Below are positions 48,201-57,420 of a stretch of DNA of 64,000 nt, piece by piece. Each line of letters opens with the position of its first letter. Position 1 is the first letter of the stretch. The DNA lies in contig OU612065.1 of assembly GCA_914767715.1 (NCBI GenBank), forward strand, positions 36,580,001 to 36,644,000. Reading direction: 5' to 3'. The notes below the pieces were generated by a model that saw nothing but the letters and a program-made list of their open reading frames with translations, searched no databases and was not told where the DNA came from. A program made the position numbers and the translations under genes. The stretch is from Membranipora membranacea (taxonomy: Eukaryota; Bryozoa; Gymnolaemata; Cheilostomatida; Membraniporidae).

Positions 48201-51200
48201 CTAATACAGTGTGACATGACTTCTTGTGAAAATCTGATACATGTTTACCTATTTGTTGCCTTGTAAGTGCCTTGTAAGTATATCATTGCCCCTGAAATTG
48301 TCGGTTATAGTCCAAACTATGTCATTTTGGGAACATTAGCAAGAAATCAAACTGTTCTACCAAGAGGATTTCCATTTCAATGCTGTATCCTGGTTTCCAA
48401 TTAGTATCTATCTCTTTGTGTTAATCCTACCGATCCATCATAGGTTGCGAATCCTCATTTCATGCATTGATTTGCTTACTGTGGACACTTCAAGTTGTGT
48501 TGTTCTTACTAAGTTTTTTATAGATCCTGCATGCAGGGCTTGGAGCATGTATAATAAGGATTTTTCATATGAATGACTTTTTCCTTTCACCTCGCTGAGG
48601 CCAATTCTCGCTACCTTCGTACACACATTGATAAAATGGCCTTTATCTTTTCCATCTATTTTTATGTAGCCGTGTTCTAAGTGGATCTCTGAACAGCAGG
48701 TTCCTTTACGTTCTTGGAAGTATCCTTCTTGAGGTTTTCAATTTTCATCAGCTCTCTCAACAAGGAATTTAGCTTTATAGCAGTATACTTCAACTTCTTG
48801 GTCAGATTCCAGCGCCCCAGGTTCGCCGTGGTCGGTAGTTGATCATAAGCTGCACCAACCAAAAAGCTGATACTTTGTGGCTCCATCGACCACATTTCTG
48901 TCCATTTGATTGGTATATTATTCCTCCTCTCTAATACAAGATATCAAAGACTGGTATCTGAACTTATTTCTCTTTTGTAGCATGTCAAAACTGGTAAATT
49001 TGGAGACACTTGATCTCGGAGATAACCCCTCTCTCCTCTCAATCCCTGCTGGTGTCTGTCAACTCAGTAAACTGTACAAAATAGCCTGTGGTGATTGTAA
49101 AGCACTGACGAGTCCTCCATATGCTGTCTGTACACAGGGGCTTGCTGCAATGAGAAAATACTTTACAGATCTGGAAGAAGATAGGGAGACGAACATAAAG
49201 TTTGTTCCAGTCACTGTTTTTGGTCAAACCATGGCCGGAAAAACCAGTCTTGTTCGGTCAATGCAGAAAAATGAACGTGTTTTGACTTTGCGATGTGACA
49301 ATAGCAAGCTAGATGAGGCTACCAAAGTGTTCAAGGTGTGCGAGGCAGAGGTCGATGACAAATACAAATTAGTATTCCATGACTTTGGTGGGCAGGCGAT
49401 TTATCAGTTTGCCTACCAATTGTCAGATAGATCCCAGTACATTCCCATGCTCGTCATAGACATTGCTGAATTTGACCGTCTGGTAACTGAACAGGGAGAA
49501 GAAGTTGCCTGTGAAACAGTTTGTTTTCAATGGCTCTCCCACCTCTACCTTGCAAGCCCCAAGGCAGGCCCGCCATTTGTAGTGTTGACCCACTGTGATG
49601 TTATTGATAGCCAAATCTGCGAAAATAGGCTGAGATTGCTGATAGAAGTATCAGAACGCTTACGATCAATATTATTAAAGGAGGAGAAAGCCATGGTACC
49701 AGAGAAAAGCCCAATTTTGATCATGAAAAGTTTCCAGGATACATCCCAGCCCCTTCTCACTCATCACACACCACGCTTCTTTGACAAAGATTCTGCCACT
49801 GAAGTAATTTGTGGTCTGAAAACCTTCCTCGTGTCTATCGGATTATCGCTGCTCACAGAAATACCAGGTAGCTGGTATGTTCTGATGGAACTGTGTGCAA
49901 ACAACAAGCAGCCATACCTGACGCTGGAAGAGCTGGACAAGCTATTTCCTGGTGACAAAGATCGTGTAATTCTTCAATACCTGAATGAAATAGGAAGAAT
50001 CAAGTGGTACAGGAATAGAGAAAACCTATCCAATATAGTGTTCCATCGAATCGAGCTGCTCACACACCTGATCGAGTTGCTCTACGACCATTCCAGAAAG
50101 GATACCTGGGATCAGCGGATAGAGAGTTTCCAAGCTTTTGAGGATGTGAGTCAGGATGTGAGAATAAACAAAAGGAAATACAATGACATGATTAGATCCT
50201 TCCTAGACACTGGGGTCATACGGGATATTCTGCTACATCATCTAATCAGCCAAGAATCTGAGGTTAGACCTGAGGTGGCAATAGAAGTATTGAAGGTGTT
50301 CCATCTGATCTGCGGTCCAGTACAGAAGGGTAGTGAGAGTCACTACGTCATCCCATACTTCAGTCCGAGAGTAATCACAGTAGAGGAATCTGAGAAATAC
50401 ATCCCTTTGAAAGTTGACATTTTTTTCAATGGATTGGCACTTCCAAGCTATGCATATGATCTGCTTACAGCAATATATGTCAACCTCCATATCACACCTT
50501 CCAATCACATTGATGTCGGCTGCAACGGTGCTTGTGTTAGTGAAGACAACGGCACAATCAAGTATTTATTTCACGACCATATTGAGAAAACCGTCACACT
50601 TATCATACTATCACCATCAGAAGAAATAGCCACATCCTGGGGCAGCCTGCTGAACACTTTGCAACATCTGACATCACAACTAGAAGAAGTATGGAAGGGA
50701 GCTCACTGGGAGAAGGTATTTTACTGCTCACACTGCCTGCTTGCTAAACAAGACAGCCTACACACTCAGGTGGATCCGGAATGGCTGACCCTAAAAAGGC
50801 CACCCTATACTGGCAAAGAAGTTTCTGTCTGCAGTGAACCCCCTACAGCCCAAGGCCGATTATCAGTTCCACGTCCGTTCATCTATCCATGTTAGTACCG
50901 CTAGAATTATGTTTATAAACTCATGTGCAGTTGGCGTTTAAGGCATGATTTGAATGTTGCTGGTTGCATTTTTATGTCTCTTTCTGTATCTGTATTCTCT
51001 CTGCAAATCTACATGAATGTTATAATTAATAGGCGGCAGCATTACTGAAAGAGGAATTAAAACTTTGGACGAGTACTTGTCAAGTATTGAAACAGGACAG
51101 CATCAGGCAGGTAGGTAATTACAGAGTTCATGTTCGGTGATCGAGAAAAATCAAATTTAAAAATCTAATATATACCTCTGTCAGAACAATAACCATGGAA

Positions 51201-54200
51201 TTGTCAATGGTTGAACATGTCCACCTTTCCGGACTTTTATTGCTGTCACGCAGGACAAGCAAAGTTAGGTATTGGATTGGAGCATCGGTTGATCTACGGT
51301 CTTGAAATGCTTTTATTCCCAGCCTTAGCCTGAGTGCTCAACAAGTGCGTTCGAGTTGCTGTTGCCTCTTTTCAATCTAAATCTAGTTTCTGTTGTTGCT
51401 CATTTGTGACAATTCAACAACAATAATAATTTCACAATCTGAAAACCCCGTTTTGTCATTTTTTTAAACACATATCGTGTTTTTTTAGCGCAGATGCATT
51501 ATTTTCTCAATCTTTCCTTTTGTCACATGTTATAGTATTCATATTGTTTGTCTTTACAGCCTCAGCAACTTCACAGTCTGGTAGTTCACACATTCAACGT
51601 GCTGTACAGGTATCACAAATTGATGATATCGTGAATGAAGTGAACTCTGATCAGGTTCTGATCAGTCATGAGCCAGTTACAGCTGATCCATCGAACACAT
51701 ATCTGAAGAATCAGGTAATTGAGTTGTCCAGCTTTTGCTATCAAAAAAGGCATGCTGACCTGTGCGATTCATTTTGCTGTCTTAGAATTGCCCTCTCACA
51801 TTATCATCAGTTCTGTTAGTTCAGTTAAGTCCATACTTCCCATGCGTCCTCAACAAAACTTATTTCAATTGAAAGCTTTGCCAAGACAGACTAAAATGCG
51901 ACAATGAACACAGTGCAATATAAAATGCGCACTACATTTTACAACTTTGTTGATGTTATGTCTGCATGTCTTCATTGATCGGTTTTAGAGTGTGTATAGT
52001 GTGTCTAAAACTCGTGGAAGAGCACTGATAATATCAAACAGAGACAGGAGAACAGGCTCAGATCATGACAACGACAATATTAAACGAATGCTAGGCAAGT
52101 TCGGATTCATTACTGTTGGAGGACATGACAGCTACACTGCGCAGGTAATGAATCTTCCACACAGCACTGCAAAATCCCGATACATTCAGTACATGACAAT
52201 AAATGTGTCTATTGAAACCATTACAGTTGAGAGAAATTAATTTGAACACTGAAAACTACTTAATTTAAACTTTGCTGATTTAAATGATGCATGAGTGAAA
52301 CCCTGGGCAATGAACATTAATTTTGATGAATCACCCAAATATTTCCACTGACTTCATGAAATGTGTACAATGAAAAATACTACCACGGTTATTTACACTG
52401 TTGTGGCACCTAGCCTAACCTGTCTGGAATCAATATATCCAAATATCAAACTTCATAGTATCATTTAACTTGGAGAGGTAGATGGATGTAATGATCCGGT
52501 GGGGATTAAGTGGAATTTACTCCTTGTTTTATGCTCTTTGCTTAGGAAATAGTTGCCGCTATTCATTCAGAGACACAACTAGTAGACCCACTGACAAATG
52601 AATCAGTACACGAACAGCTACACTCATTTGTGCTAGTCATCGCGAGTCACGGACATGAGGGATCTGTATCTGGTTCTGATCGTAGACATCTCAAAATCAC
52701 AGAGGTTATAGACCTACTCTCCCCTAAAAACTTTCCTGCTATGAAAGGGAAGCCAAAGCTCGTGATTATACAGGCGTGTGCTGGCAGTAAGTCTGTAAAT
52801 CTGTATAAGAATATAAAGACAGCTACCTAAGCTTTCAAAATACCTGCAAGTCTTCATTCAACTCTAGTAGAAAACTCATTTTATATGCTCAATAGAAATA
52901 TGATTGATTATCAAATACTATGACACAACGCTGAGAAGTTGGCTATCGAGTCTAATTAGTATACATACAACCTGTTAACATCCTACACTATTGTTAAGTG
53001 AACCACAGTAAGCTCTGAGCTATTAAGTTTTAAAGAAAAAGTTAACATTACCCATCTGGACACATTAAATCAAGTTCTTTGGATTTTCATCTGCAACCGT
53101 TCTGATTTGTTTGATAGATCCTTATTGGATCGGGTCACTAAAAGCCAAGATAACATGACTTTGCAGGTAAGAGAGAGATGTTTCTCATGGACCCACCCCC
53201 TCCAAGACCTGCACAAATTCAGAATCGACCGGATGTCGGTAATATCAATCAGTCTTCTGCCCACACTTCTGATGATGACAGTGATATCAATGAGGAAAAT
53301 GATGAAGCAAGCAATCAAGACATTGACGAAGACAGCGGTGAAGACAGCAGTGAAGACAGCGGTGAAAATGGAACTGAGTCATATACCCTCGACCCTAGTG
53401 ATATCTCTACATCAGACTTCATGATCATGCAGTCCAGCTTTGATTGTAAGTAGAGAACAATTTCCAACCTTGGTAACCTAAAGAAAATGAATACAGCGAT
53501 TGGTCAGCTGTAGCATTACTGATTTAATACACCAAAAAGAAAGCTCTAAGTTGGTCCTTTTCCATACAAAAACAAACAAGTTTCCCGATCCATGCATTGC
53601 ATGCATGTTTGGTTCTAGAAACAAAGTCAATTTGCTAATCTAAAAATTGATTCAGCACTTCAGCCATTGAGACGCAGGAACAGTGAAGGTCGAGTTAAAT
53701 ACAGGGGCAATCACAGCATGATTGTTTTATGACCAAATTTACTTTGACGAAATCAATTTAGATTGTTTTAGTTTTCATATTATGATGTTGTTTTCCTACA
53801 GTGTTCAAGTCACCACGGAGACATACAGTTGGCTCGACGTTCATTCGATGCTTGGTATCAGTGTTCTACAGATATGCTGATAGATATCATCTCAGGGAGC
53901 TGGCAAAAATGGTAAGTGATTGTACGATTAACATGTCGATTACCTTTCCTTGGTGAAAGTGCATAACATCAATTTTAGCATGAGTTGATGATAACTATAT
54001 TCATTCCAAATCATTGGAAGATTCATACTTAGCTCTAGTCACATCCCTTGTTTCTCAGGTAGGGGAGGCTGTAGCTAAAGCTGGAACACTGAGAACAGAA
54101 TATCTGCTGAGGACTCGTAGATACAATGGAAGTTTTGAGAATGCTTTTCGTGCCTCGATGCCGCAGACCAGATGTACATTCATTGAAAAGGAGTTCTATC

Positions 54201-54627
54201 TACAGCCTGGTATCAATATGAGAACAGAGGATGGGCAAGAGGATCATCCAGAATCACTGAGAAACCCTGTGCTCCCGGATAACACGTATACTAAAATAGA
54301 GCAGAAACCTAGTGAGTGATAAGAGCTATTTTGAGCTGGTATTTATATTATTTATTTGCTTATGCTTATTATTGATTTTGGTAATCAACCCTTGTGTGGC
54401 TTCTCTTTCTGAGGGGGGATGGGGTAATTCAATGATTCAAACAGTGACAGTAAATAACAAAATACAAAATGAATACGCAAATAATTATATTGATGGCAAT
54501 CTCGCATGATATATTTTATACCATATCTTCTGTTTTTCAAGATTTGATACAACGATTTGAGAGAGCAGGAGAGATAAACCTGAAGAAAACTTATTATCAG
54601 TGGAGAGTGAGAAAGAACCCAACATGA
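24168..54627 (+). CDS. LRR-Roc-COR-caspase fusion protein (predicted 1577 aa)
   Basis: Exons: 24168-24282, 25213-25441, 27358-27495, 30005-30145, 31210-31347, 33147-33287, 35121-35261, 42211-42351, 43674-43814, 45403-45543, 48981-50890, 51033-51110, 51560-51714, 51989-52144, 52546-52786, 53167-53445, 53802-53911, 54059-54311 and 54542-54627. Coding length is 4734 nt and every junction is phase-compatible with GT/AG ends. Residues 1-115: novel N-terminus with an NLS-like KRRRL. About 116-488: sixteen LRRs in eight cassettes, then one or two more LRRs. Roc GTPase: P-loop GQTMAGKT (570-577), DFGGQ (623-627), THCD (692-695). COR about 750-1040. Caspase from RGRALIISN (about 1212), His in SHGHEG (about 1290), Cys in QACAG (about 1333), acidic linker, p10 from about 1429. 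No kinase and no DEATH/CARD domain seen. Domain calls are secure. That all exons form one mRNA is inferred from phase and orientation. A likely cytosolic immune or cell-death receptor, by inference. Confidence 0.85.
25213..25441 (+). CDS. Exon 2: N-terminal cap region of the LRR domain
   Basis: Encodes about 76 residues starting YYRIWYRDDSEPD and including FTLEELISATQDL and HLKVLKIEDI. I do not recognise a named domain. The second half has LRR-like spacing and probably caps the LRR solenoid. It ends with two bases of an Asn codon completed by either T or C at the start of any LRR cassette. Confidence 0.75.
26093..26161 (+). pseudogene. Relic LRR cassette (5'-truncated)
   Basis: Retains the second half of a cassette (IGELTSLKKLNVSKCCLTHLP-like sequence) up to the donor site, but the first half and the normal acceptor are missing. 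Its length would break phase if spliced in. Evidence of repeated duplication and loss in this array. Confidence 0.8.
26850..26970. mobile_element. Miniature hairpin of the CATGGGCCCC foldback family (copy 3)
   Basis: 121-bp hairpin whose arms of about 60 bp carry the family ends and the same CTTGGCAATGTCC-type inner motif. It is flanked by CTTAGCT on both sides (26843-26849 and 26972-26978; 7 of 8 positions match). It lies in the intron before the first intact LRR cassette. Parts of it recur at 41239 and 46081 with the same right-hand flank, so the later copies arose by segmental duplication and not by separate insertion. Confidence 0.88.
27358..27495 (+). CDS. LRR cassette exon 1 (subfamily A, 46 codons)
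   Basis: 138 nt, phase 2 to 2. Encodes two 23-residue leucine-rich repeats. Strand residues are NISDY in the first repeat and DVSQC in the second. The upstream intron carries the A-type flank (ACAGACAGGTTTCTGGG then CTCCTTGTTACAG). Confidence 0.92.
27730..28403. mobile_element. 674-bp foldback DNA element flanked by TTAA
   Basis: Nearly perfect palindrome with arms of about 330 bp. It begins AGGGATAATACACTTC and ends with the inverse, and has TTAA on each side (27726-27729 and 28404-28407). TTAA target sites are the mark of piggyBac and Kolobok superfamilies. No coding capacity. It sits in the intron after the first LRR cassette, at the point where sister units carry a different insertion. 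Confidence 0.9.
30005..30145 (+). CDS. LRR cassette exon 2 (subfamily B, 47 codons)
   Basis: 141 nt, phase 2 to 2. Two LRRs. Strand residues are NISGN and YVSDC, and the loop GNEEL is one codon longer than in 138-nt cassettes. B-type upstream flank (GCAGTAGGAAACC, CTCCTTGTTGCAG). Confidence 0.9.
31210..31347 (+). CDS. LRR cassette exon 3 (subfamily A, 46 codons)
   Basis: 138 nt, phase 2 to 2. Almost identical to cassette 1 but with NISDN and DVSQCG. The downstream intron carries a 401-bp MITE (31567-31967). The frame stays open past the exon into the intron by chance. Confidence 0.92.
31567..31967. mobile_element. 401-bp mariner-like MITE at a TA site
   Basis: Ends TTGTAGAATGGG and CCCATTCTACAG, flanked by TA. 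Comparison with the sister unit at 27.7 kb, which lacks it, gives an empty site reading GATTAATGTAAT. The same element at the same place is present at 33507-33907. No coding capacity. Confidence 0.82.
33147..33287 (+). CDS. LRR cassette exon 4 (subfamily B, 47 codons)
   Basis: 141 nt, phase 2 to 2. Strand residues are DISLN and NVSFC. SSLDWIG replaces the usual SLPDWIG, and the end reads TRLPHR. B-type upstream flank, but its downstream intron is the same type as after cassette 3. Confidence 0.9.
33507..33907. mobile_element. Second copy of the 401-bp TA MITE
   Basis: Same length, ends and insertion point as the element at 31567-31967, with a few point differences. Its shared position shows it was copied along with the unit after insertion. 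Confidence 0.85.
35121..35261 (+). CDS. LRR cassette exon 5 (subfamily B, 47 codons)
   Basis: 141 nt, phase 2 to 2. Strand residues are DISGN and DVSQC, ending THLPHR. B-type flank. Followed by nearly 7 kb of intron filled with duplicated fragments and a 2-kb inverted-repeat element. Confidence 0.92.
36055..36232 (+). repeat. LINE reverse-transcriptase tail fragment repeated across the array
   Basis: Translates as a block containing LELNGVEIDCCDNVKYLGVL and FDNKLRFKNHVNNV, the conserved C-terminal region after the RT of CR1/Jockey-type LINEs. Related fragments occur at about 26560-26730, 29092-29262, 41003-41092 and 47505-47695, all in the same orientation. It is a different LINE from the one at 18-22 kb. 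Not a host gene. Confidence 0.8.
37816..39845. mobile_element. 2.03-kb foldback element with long TIRs and internal tandem repeats
   Basis: Inverted ends of about 330 bp starting TAGGCCAGAAGCAGC, flanked by TTT on both sides. The empty site is visible in sister units as ATTATCCTTTAATAATC. Between the arms are about four imperfect tandem units of roughly 130 bp containing GTACCCAGTTGTAG and CGGCAGCATATC. One unit is split by a copy of the 125-bp MITE seen at 912. No transposase. The structure resembles FB/Galileo-type foldback elements. Confidence 0.82.
38472..38593. mobile_element. 125-bp MITE nested in the foldback element
   Basis: Ends TAGAACAAATTT and AAACTTGGTCTA match the element at 912-1036. 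Flanking sequences GTGTAACC and GTGTACCC look like an 8-bp target duplication with one change. Shows that this family moved after the host element formed. Confidence 0.75.
40142..40190 (+). pseudogene. Relic LRR cassette cut by an AT microsatellite
   Basis: Starts like an intact B cassette, with acceptor and MRTLTSIEDVTI-type sequence, then runs into (AT)n and loses the rest of the exon and its donor. It is joined directly to a copy of the region that precedes the Roc exon. Confidence 0.85.
40205..40742 (+). pseudogene. Partial duplicate of the Roc exon and its upstream intron
   Basis: 40205-40666 matches 48520-48980, and 40667-40740 matches the first 75 bases of the Roc-COR exon, including acceptor and MSKLVNLEELELS. 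The match stops abruptly inside the LRR part and continues with array intron repeat. No GTPase sequence remains, so it cannot make a second Roc protein. Confidence 0.85.
41239..41319. mobile_element. Truncated hairpin element fused to a cassette acceptor
   Basis: Right half of the CATGGGCCCC hairpin family. Its left side directly abuts a B-type acceptor and the first four bases of a lost LRR cassette (41235-41241), marking a recombination breakpoint. Confidence 0.8.
42211..42351 (+). CDS. LRR cassette exon 6 (subfamily A flank, 47 codons)
   Basis: 141 nt, phase 2 to 2. Begins MGTLTSIEE. Strand residues are NISSN and NVSKC. A-type upstream flank (GACAGACAGGTTCCCGAG). Confidence 0.92.
43674..43814 (+). 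CDS. LRR cassette exon 7 (subfamily B, 47 codons)
   Basis: 141 nt, phase 2 to 2. Strand residues are DISLN and DVSGC, ending THLPDR. KKID replaces the usual KKLD. B-type flank. Confidence 0.92.
45403..45543 (+). CDS. LRR cassette exon 8 (subfamily B, 47 codons)
   Basis: 141 nt, phase 2 to 2. Strand residues are NISWN and YVSYC. DWIREL replaces DWIGEL. Last intact cassette before the Roc exon, 3.4 kb upstream of it. Confidence 0.92.
45790..46075 (-). repeat. Dispersed repeat with exon-like open frame
   Basis: On the minus strand it reads WGIATVVGHISAIYDGRL and ends in a donor-like site after TFYK. Copies lie at about 46880-47180 (same strand, with stops) and 36470-36720 (opposite strand). 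The reading weakly recalls an AMP-binding acyl-CoA synthetase segment, but I am not confident. Probably a captured exon fragment carried by a repeat. Confidence 0.4.
46081..46192. mobile_element. CATGGGCCCC-family hairpin (left end truncated)
   Basis: Same hairpin and same right-hand flank (GGCTTAGC) as at 26850-26970, lacking the outermost left bases. Best explained as part of a duplicated segment. Confidence 0.8.
48981..50890 (+). CDS. Roc-COR exon
   Basis: One 1910-nt exon encodes the last LRRs (LVNLETLDLGDNPSLLSIP), the whole Roc GTPase (P-loop GQTMAGKTS at 49228-49254 region, switch DFGGQ, specificity motif THCD) and the COR dimerisation domain with its downstream part. In Roco proteins Roc and COR act as one GTP-regulated dimer switch. 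The donor is T|GTTAGT, whose own bases form a TAG stop in frame, so retention of the next intron would give a protein ending right after COR. Confidence 0.95.
51033..51714 (+). CDS. Two linker exons between COR and caspase
   Basis: Exons 51033-51110 and 51560-51714 encode about 78 residues (GIKTLDEYLSSIETG; Ser/Gln-rich ATSQSGSSHIQRAV; acidic VNEVNSDQVL). No known domain. Phases fit COR on one side and caspase on the other. It corresponds in position to a caspase prodomain, and Asp residues here could serve as processing sites (inference). Confidence 0.8.
51989..53911 (+). CDS. Caspase domain exons (p20 and p10)
   Basis: Exons 51989-52144, 52546-52786, 53167-53445 and 53802-53911. p20 shows RGRALIISN, the substrate-pocket R-x-GSDHDNDNIKRML signature, catalytic His in IASHGHEG and Cys in KPKLVIIQACAG. 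An Asp/Glu/Ser-rich interdomain linker (DSGEDSSEDSGEN) follows, then p10 with SDFMIMQSSFD and RHTVGSTFIRCLVSVF. All elements of an active cysteine-aspartate protease are present. QACAG replaces the common QACRG. Confidence 0.93.
54059..54627 (+). CDS. C-terminal exons of the caspase gene
   Basis: Exon 54059-54311 completes the p10 helix (VGEAVAKAG) and adds a tail with RTEYLLRTRRYNGSFENAF and FIEKEFYLQPGI. Exon 54542-54627 encodes NLIQRFERAGEIN and KTYYQWRVRKNPT then TGA (54625-54627). The KTYYQW tail is duplicated at 61.4 kb. Confidence 0.88.
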
Positions 54628-55215
54628 AGTGCTCCTTCTCTCCACTGTAGGCAGCAGTAAATATCACTTTTTTCAATTTTCTGTTGATTACTTGTCAGTT
54701 AATTCATCACGTATATCGAATGTATAAGCTAAAGTGCTAACTGTGATAAGCATTATTTGAGTCTTTTTAGTTTCTAGACAGATAATGCTAATCTGATCTA
54801 CTGATGCTAAATATGCTGAAATCAGTTGTAAGGTCATTAATCAGTAACAGCTAGTAAGCAAGCATCAATTTTATCTTATATTATTGTGAATATGGTTTTA
54901 TATGCATATTTATGTTGTCTTCGACATATTATACCATTCATGAGCTATAAATATTATTATGTATACTTGAGTGATTCACAAACGGTGGCAGTAAGATCTA
55001 CCGACAATTGAAACTGCCCAGACCATGAACTCCTCCATCCGATCGGATTGAGTTTCATTGCCAACCGATCTCCGACAAGCCTCCAGTGTGAGCTGAATTG
55101 TTATTCCCTAAATACCGCACCTCGTTTGTTCAAGAAAGCAGAATCCATGGTCTGCTCAATCTAATTCAGATCTTCTTACAACTTCTTTTGTGTTATTATC
55201 CTTTTTTATTTTGTA

Positions 55216-55221
55216 AATAAA
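55216..55221 (+). promoter_or_regulatory. Candidate polyadenylation signal AATAAA
   Basis: Canonical AATAAA about 590 bp after the caspase gene stop codon, in an AT-rich stretch. It is the best-placed signal for that mRNA's 3' end; use is not demonstrated. Confidence 0.5.
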
Positions 55222-55739
55222 CTGTAAAATTTCAAATTTCTGGCATGGTTACGGTAAAGAGTTAGAGACAACTCTGTCGCTTACCCCTTGGTCACGACAA
55301 CAGGGACAATGATCTGCATGTGCAGTTTAGTTCTCGTGTCCGCAATTTGTCATGACAGAAAAGTGTTGTCTTCTTTGTTGATACATTCTTGTGGTGGGAG
55401 AGGATGCAGGTAATGAGATGGACACTCACAGAGCTTGCAGAAGTCAACTGCAAATTCCATGTTCCATATTGGCGGGCCAGGCTTCAAATAATGATCTAAT
55501 TTTGTAATGTCGTAATTATGTCCCACCAACAAATCAATTCCTAACGCCCAAAGTCAAGAATCAGACGTGTCACTCAAATTCTGCTAAACATAAAAATTAT
55601 TAACTGACCGGTGTATACTGGTGAACATAGGTAATGAGAACTGTATAATAAGGACCAATGACCCTGATAAAATTTTATTGTGTTCTTTTTATTTATATGT
55701 TATGACAGGATAATAAAAATTAATTTACCCTCATGTTTA

Positions 55740-56130
55740 GTGAATATTGAGAAACAACAATTGAAGAAAAAATCCAGTGCGCAATATTGAAATGCATCAT
55801 GTCAGTCTACACAAGTGTGTGCAGTTACCAGTAAGACTACCCAAATGTATGTGTAAGGACTAGTGAGCCAAACCTCACTGATCTACCTAGACAATAAACA
55901 TAACTAGCAAAGGTGGATACCAGAATTACAATGAGGTACATGGATTTAACTGCTATAAATTTAAACGCCATGATATGCCTGTGAACGGATAATTTTGAAT
56001 TTATTGGTTCTTTTTTCCAGCAGATTGAGCCTTGAGATTGAGCCTAAACTCACTCTTGCATCATCTCCATTTCTGTATAAGATGGTCCTGGCTCTTACTA
56101 TATTATTCACTACAAAATATTAATTGCCAA
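55740..56130. repeat. Direct repeat, left copy (partner 62345-62690)
   Basis: Shares AATATTGAG, a stretch of scattered matches, and a strong core CTGTATAAGATGGTCCTGG with 62345-62690 in the same orientation. It lies about 1.2 kb after the caspase terminal exon; the partner lies about 0.95 kb after the duplicate exon. It may be a segmental duplication or the split repeats of the retroelement between them. Confidence 0.6.
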
Positions 56131-56189
56131 GCTGTACGTCCTTCTTGTGGTATGCGCGAATGTGTTGTGTATCAGGTTATCAGCTCACA

Positions 56190-57420
56190 AGGCTGACAAA
56201 ATAAAGGTTTTTAGTGTAGTAGCCTCTGTAGGGTGGGGTATGATGGGCCGGGATTTTGTATTCCGTGTGGGTTGTGTAAAATTTGCAACCACATTCCAGC
56301 TTTCTTGATAGCTTATCTGCTATGACCCTCAAACTACCGGCTATGTGGCAACCTCGCAAAACAAGGCCAAATCGTTCAGTAAGGTGTTGATCATTGCCAC
56401 CAGAGCTTGATTGTCAGTCTGAATAGAAAGTACCGTATCACTTATATTGTCGCCCCAGAGATTAACGGCCATGTAGGTGGGAATCAGTTATAAAAAGAGC
56501 GATATTCTGTTTCGACCACCATTCATCTTGCCAAACCCTGTTGAGCCACCAGTTGTCAAACACACATCCCATAGCCAACCGATCCTGAGGCGTCAGATAT
56601 GACAGAATGTGGGGCTTCCTGAGATCCTGCAAAAATGAAATTAAATGGTTTTCTCTCCGGTTGAGACAGGAGGAATGCCACACTCGCAGATCTGCACGAA
56701 CGTTTTCATTTAATCTGTGGTGTGCCCACTTGTTTGAGGATAGAATACCAGATAGATTTTGGTATAATCCCGTCAACAGCGCCTTTCTGGGTAAAAATGC
56801 GATACAAAGAAATGAACGCGGGCCCCTTCTTAGCGATGATGTTAGTTGTTTCCCTTCCATAATTTTCTCTTTTTGACAGAGGCACAAATAATAACAGATT
56901 CATGCTGTCGATACCCAGCCCTAGGACTATATATGGGTGCAGGTCTTTTGTGGGCTGATAGGGAAACCTAAATACTTTAGACATGAGAGAAATTCTGACA
57001 ATGCCTCTTGGTATCGCTGATGGCTCAACGCTAATATCAAAAAGTTATCAATGTTATTGGAAATTTCACAGTCTGGATGGGCTTTCTCAAATAACCAAGC
57101 GAGGCGCTCAGGCCCATAGGCAGACGTAATATATCGAATAACAACTTAACTTCGAATTGCATCCCCAGATATCTCCATTCTTCTTTGTTTATTGGGCAGC
57201 ACCGATACGCATCTTTGTCATGAAGGTTGGGGCCTGCTCTTTCTCTTGTCTTCTTGACAGCGATTCTGCCACCTGCATAACATTACAGAAGCTGACACCT
57301 TTAAGTTCATTGGGACTTTTACCATTGACAGATGTGCCATAAGGTTTACTCATATAATGAATGAGACGAAACTTTCCCGGAGCGCTTCTCGGTATAGCAT
57401 ATAATTGACATTGTTAATCG
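56190..57420 (-). pseudogene. DIRS-like reverse transcriptase/RNase H remnant
   Basis: Several frames together give an RT-RH region. The longest open piece is 56887-56462 (PRKALLTGLYQNLSGIL; DRLAMGCVFDNWW). The catalytic YxDD position reads NIDN, so a catalytic aspartate is lost, and stops occur for example near 57200. The RNase H end lies in a different frame after 56460. Confidence 0.78.

Noticed and set aside
51520-54627. Caspase as a separate gene starting at the ATG near 51520
   Set aside because: That ATG lies upstream of a clear CAG acceptor at 51559 in intron sequence, no promoter is visible, and the exon phases join perfectly to the Roc-COR exon.
55350-55532. Possible tyrosine recombinase of the DIRS-like element
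   Set aside because: The frame has no recognisable R-H-R-Y motifs, so I did not call it.
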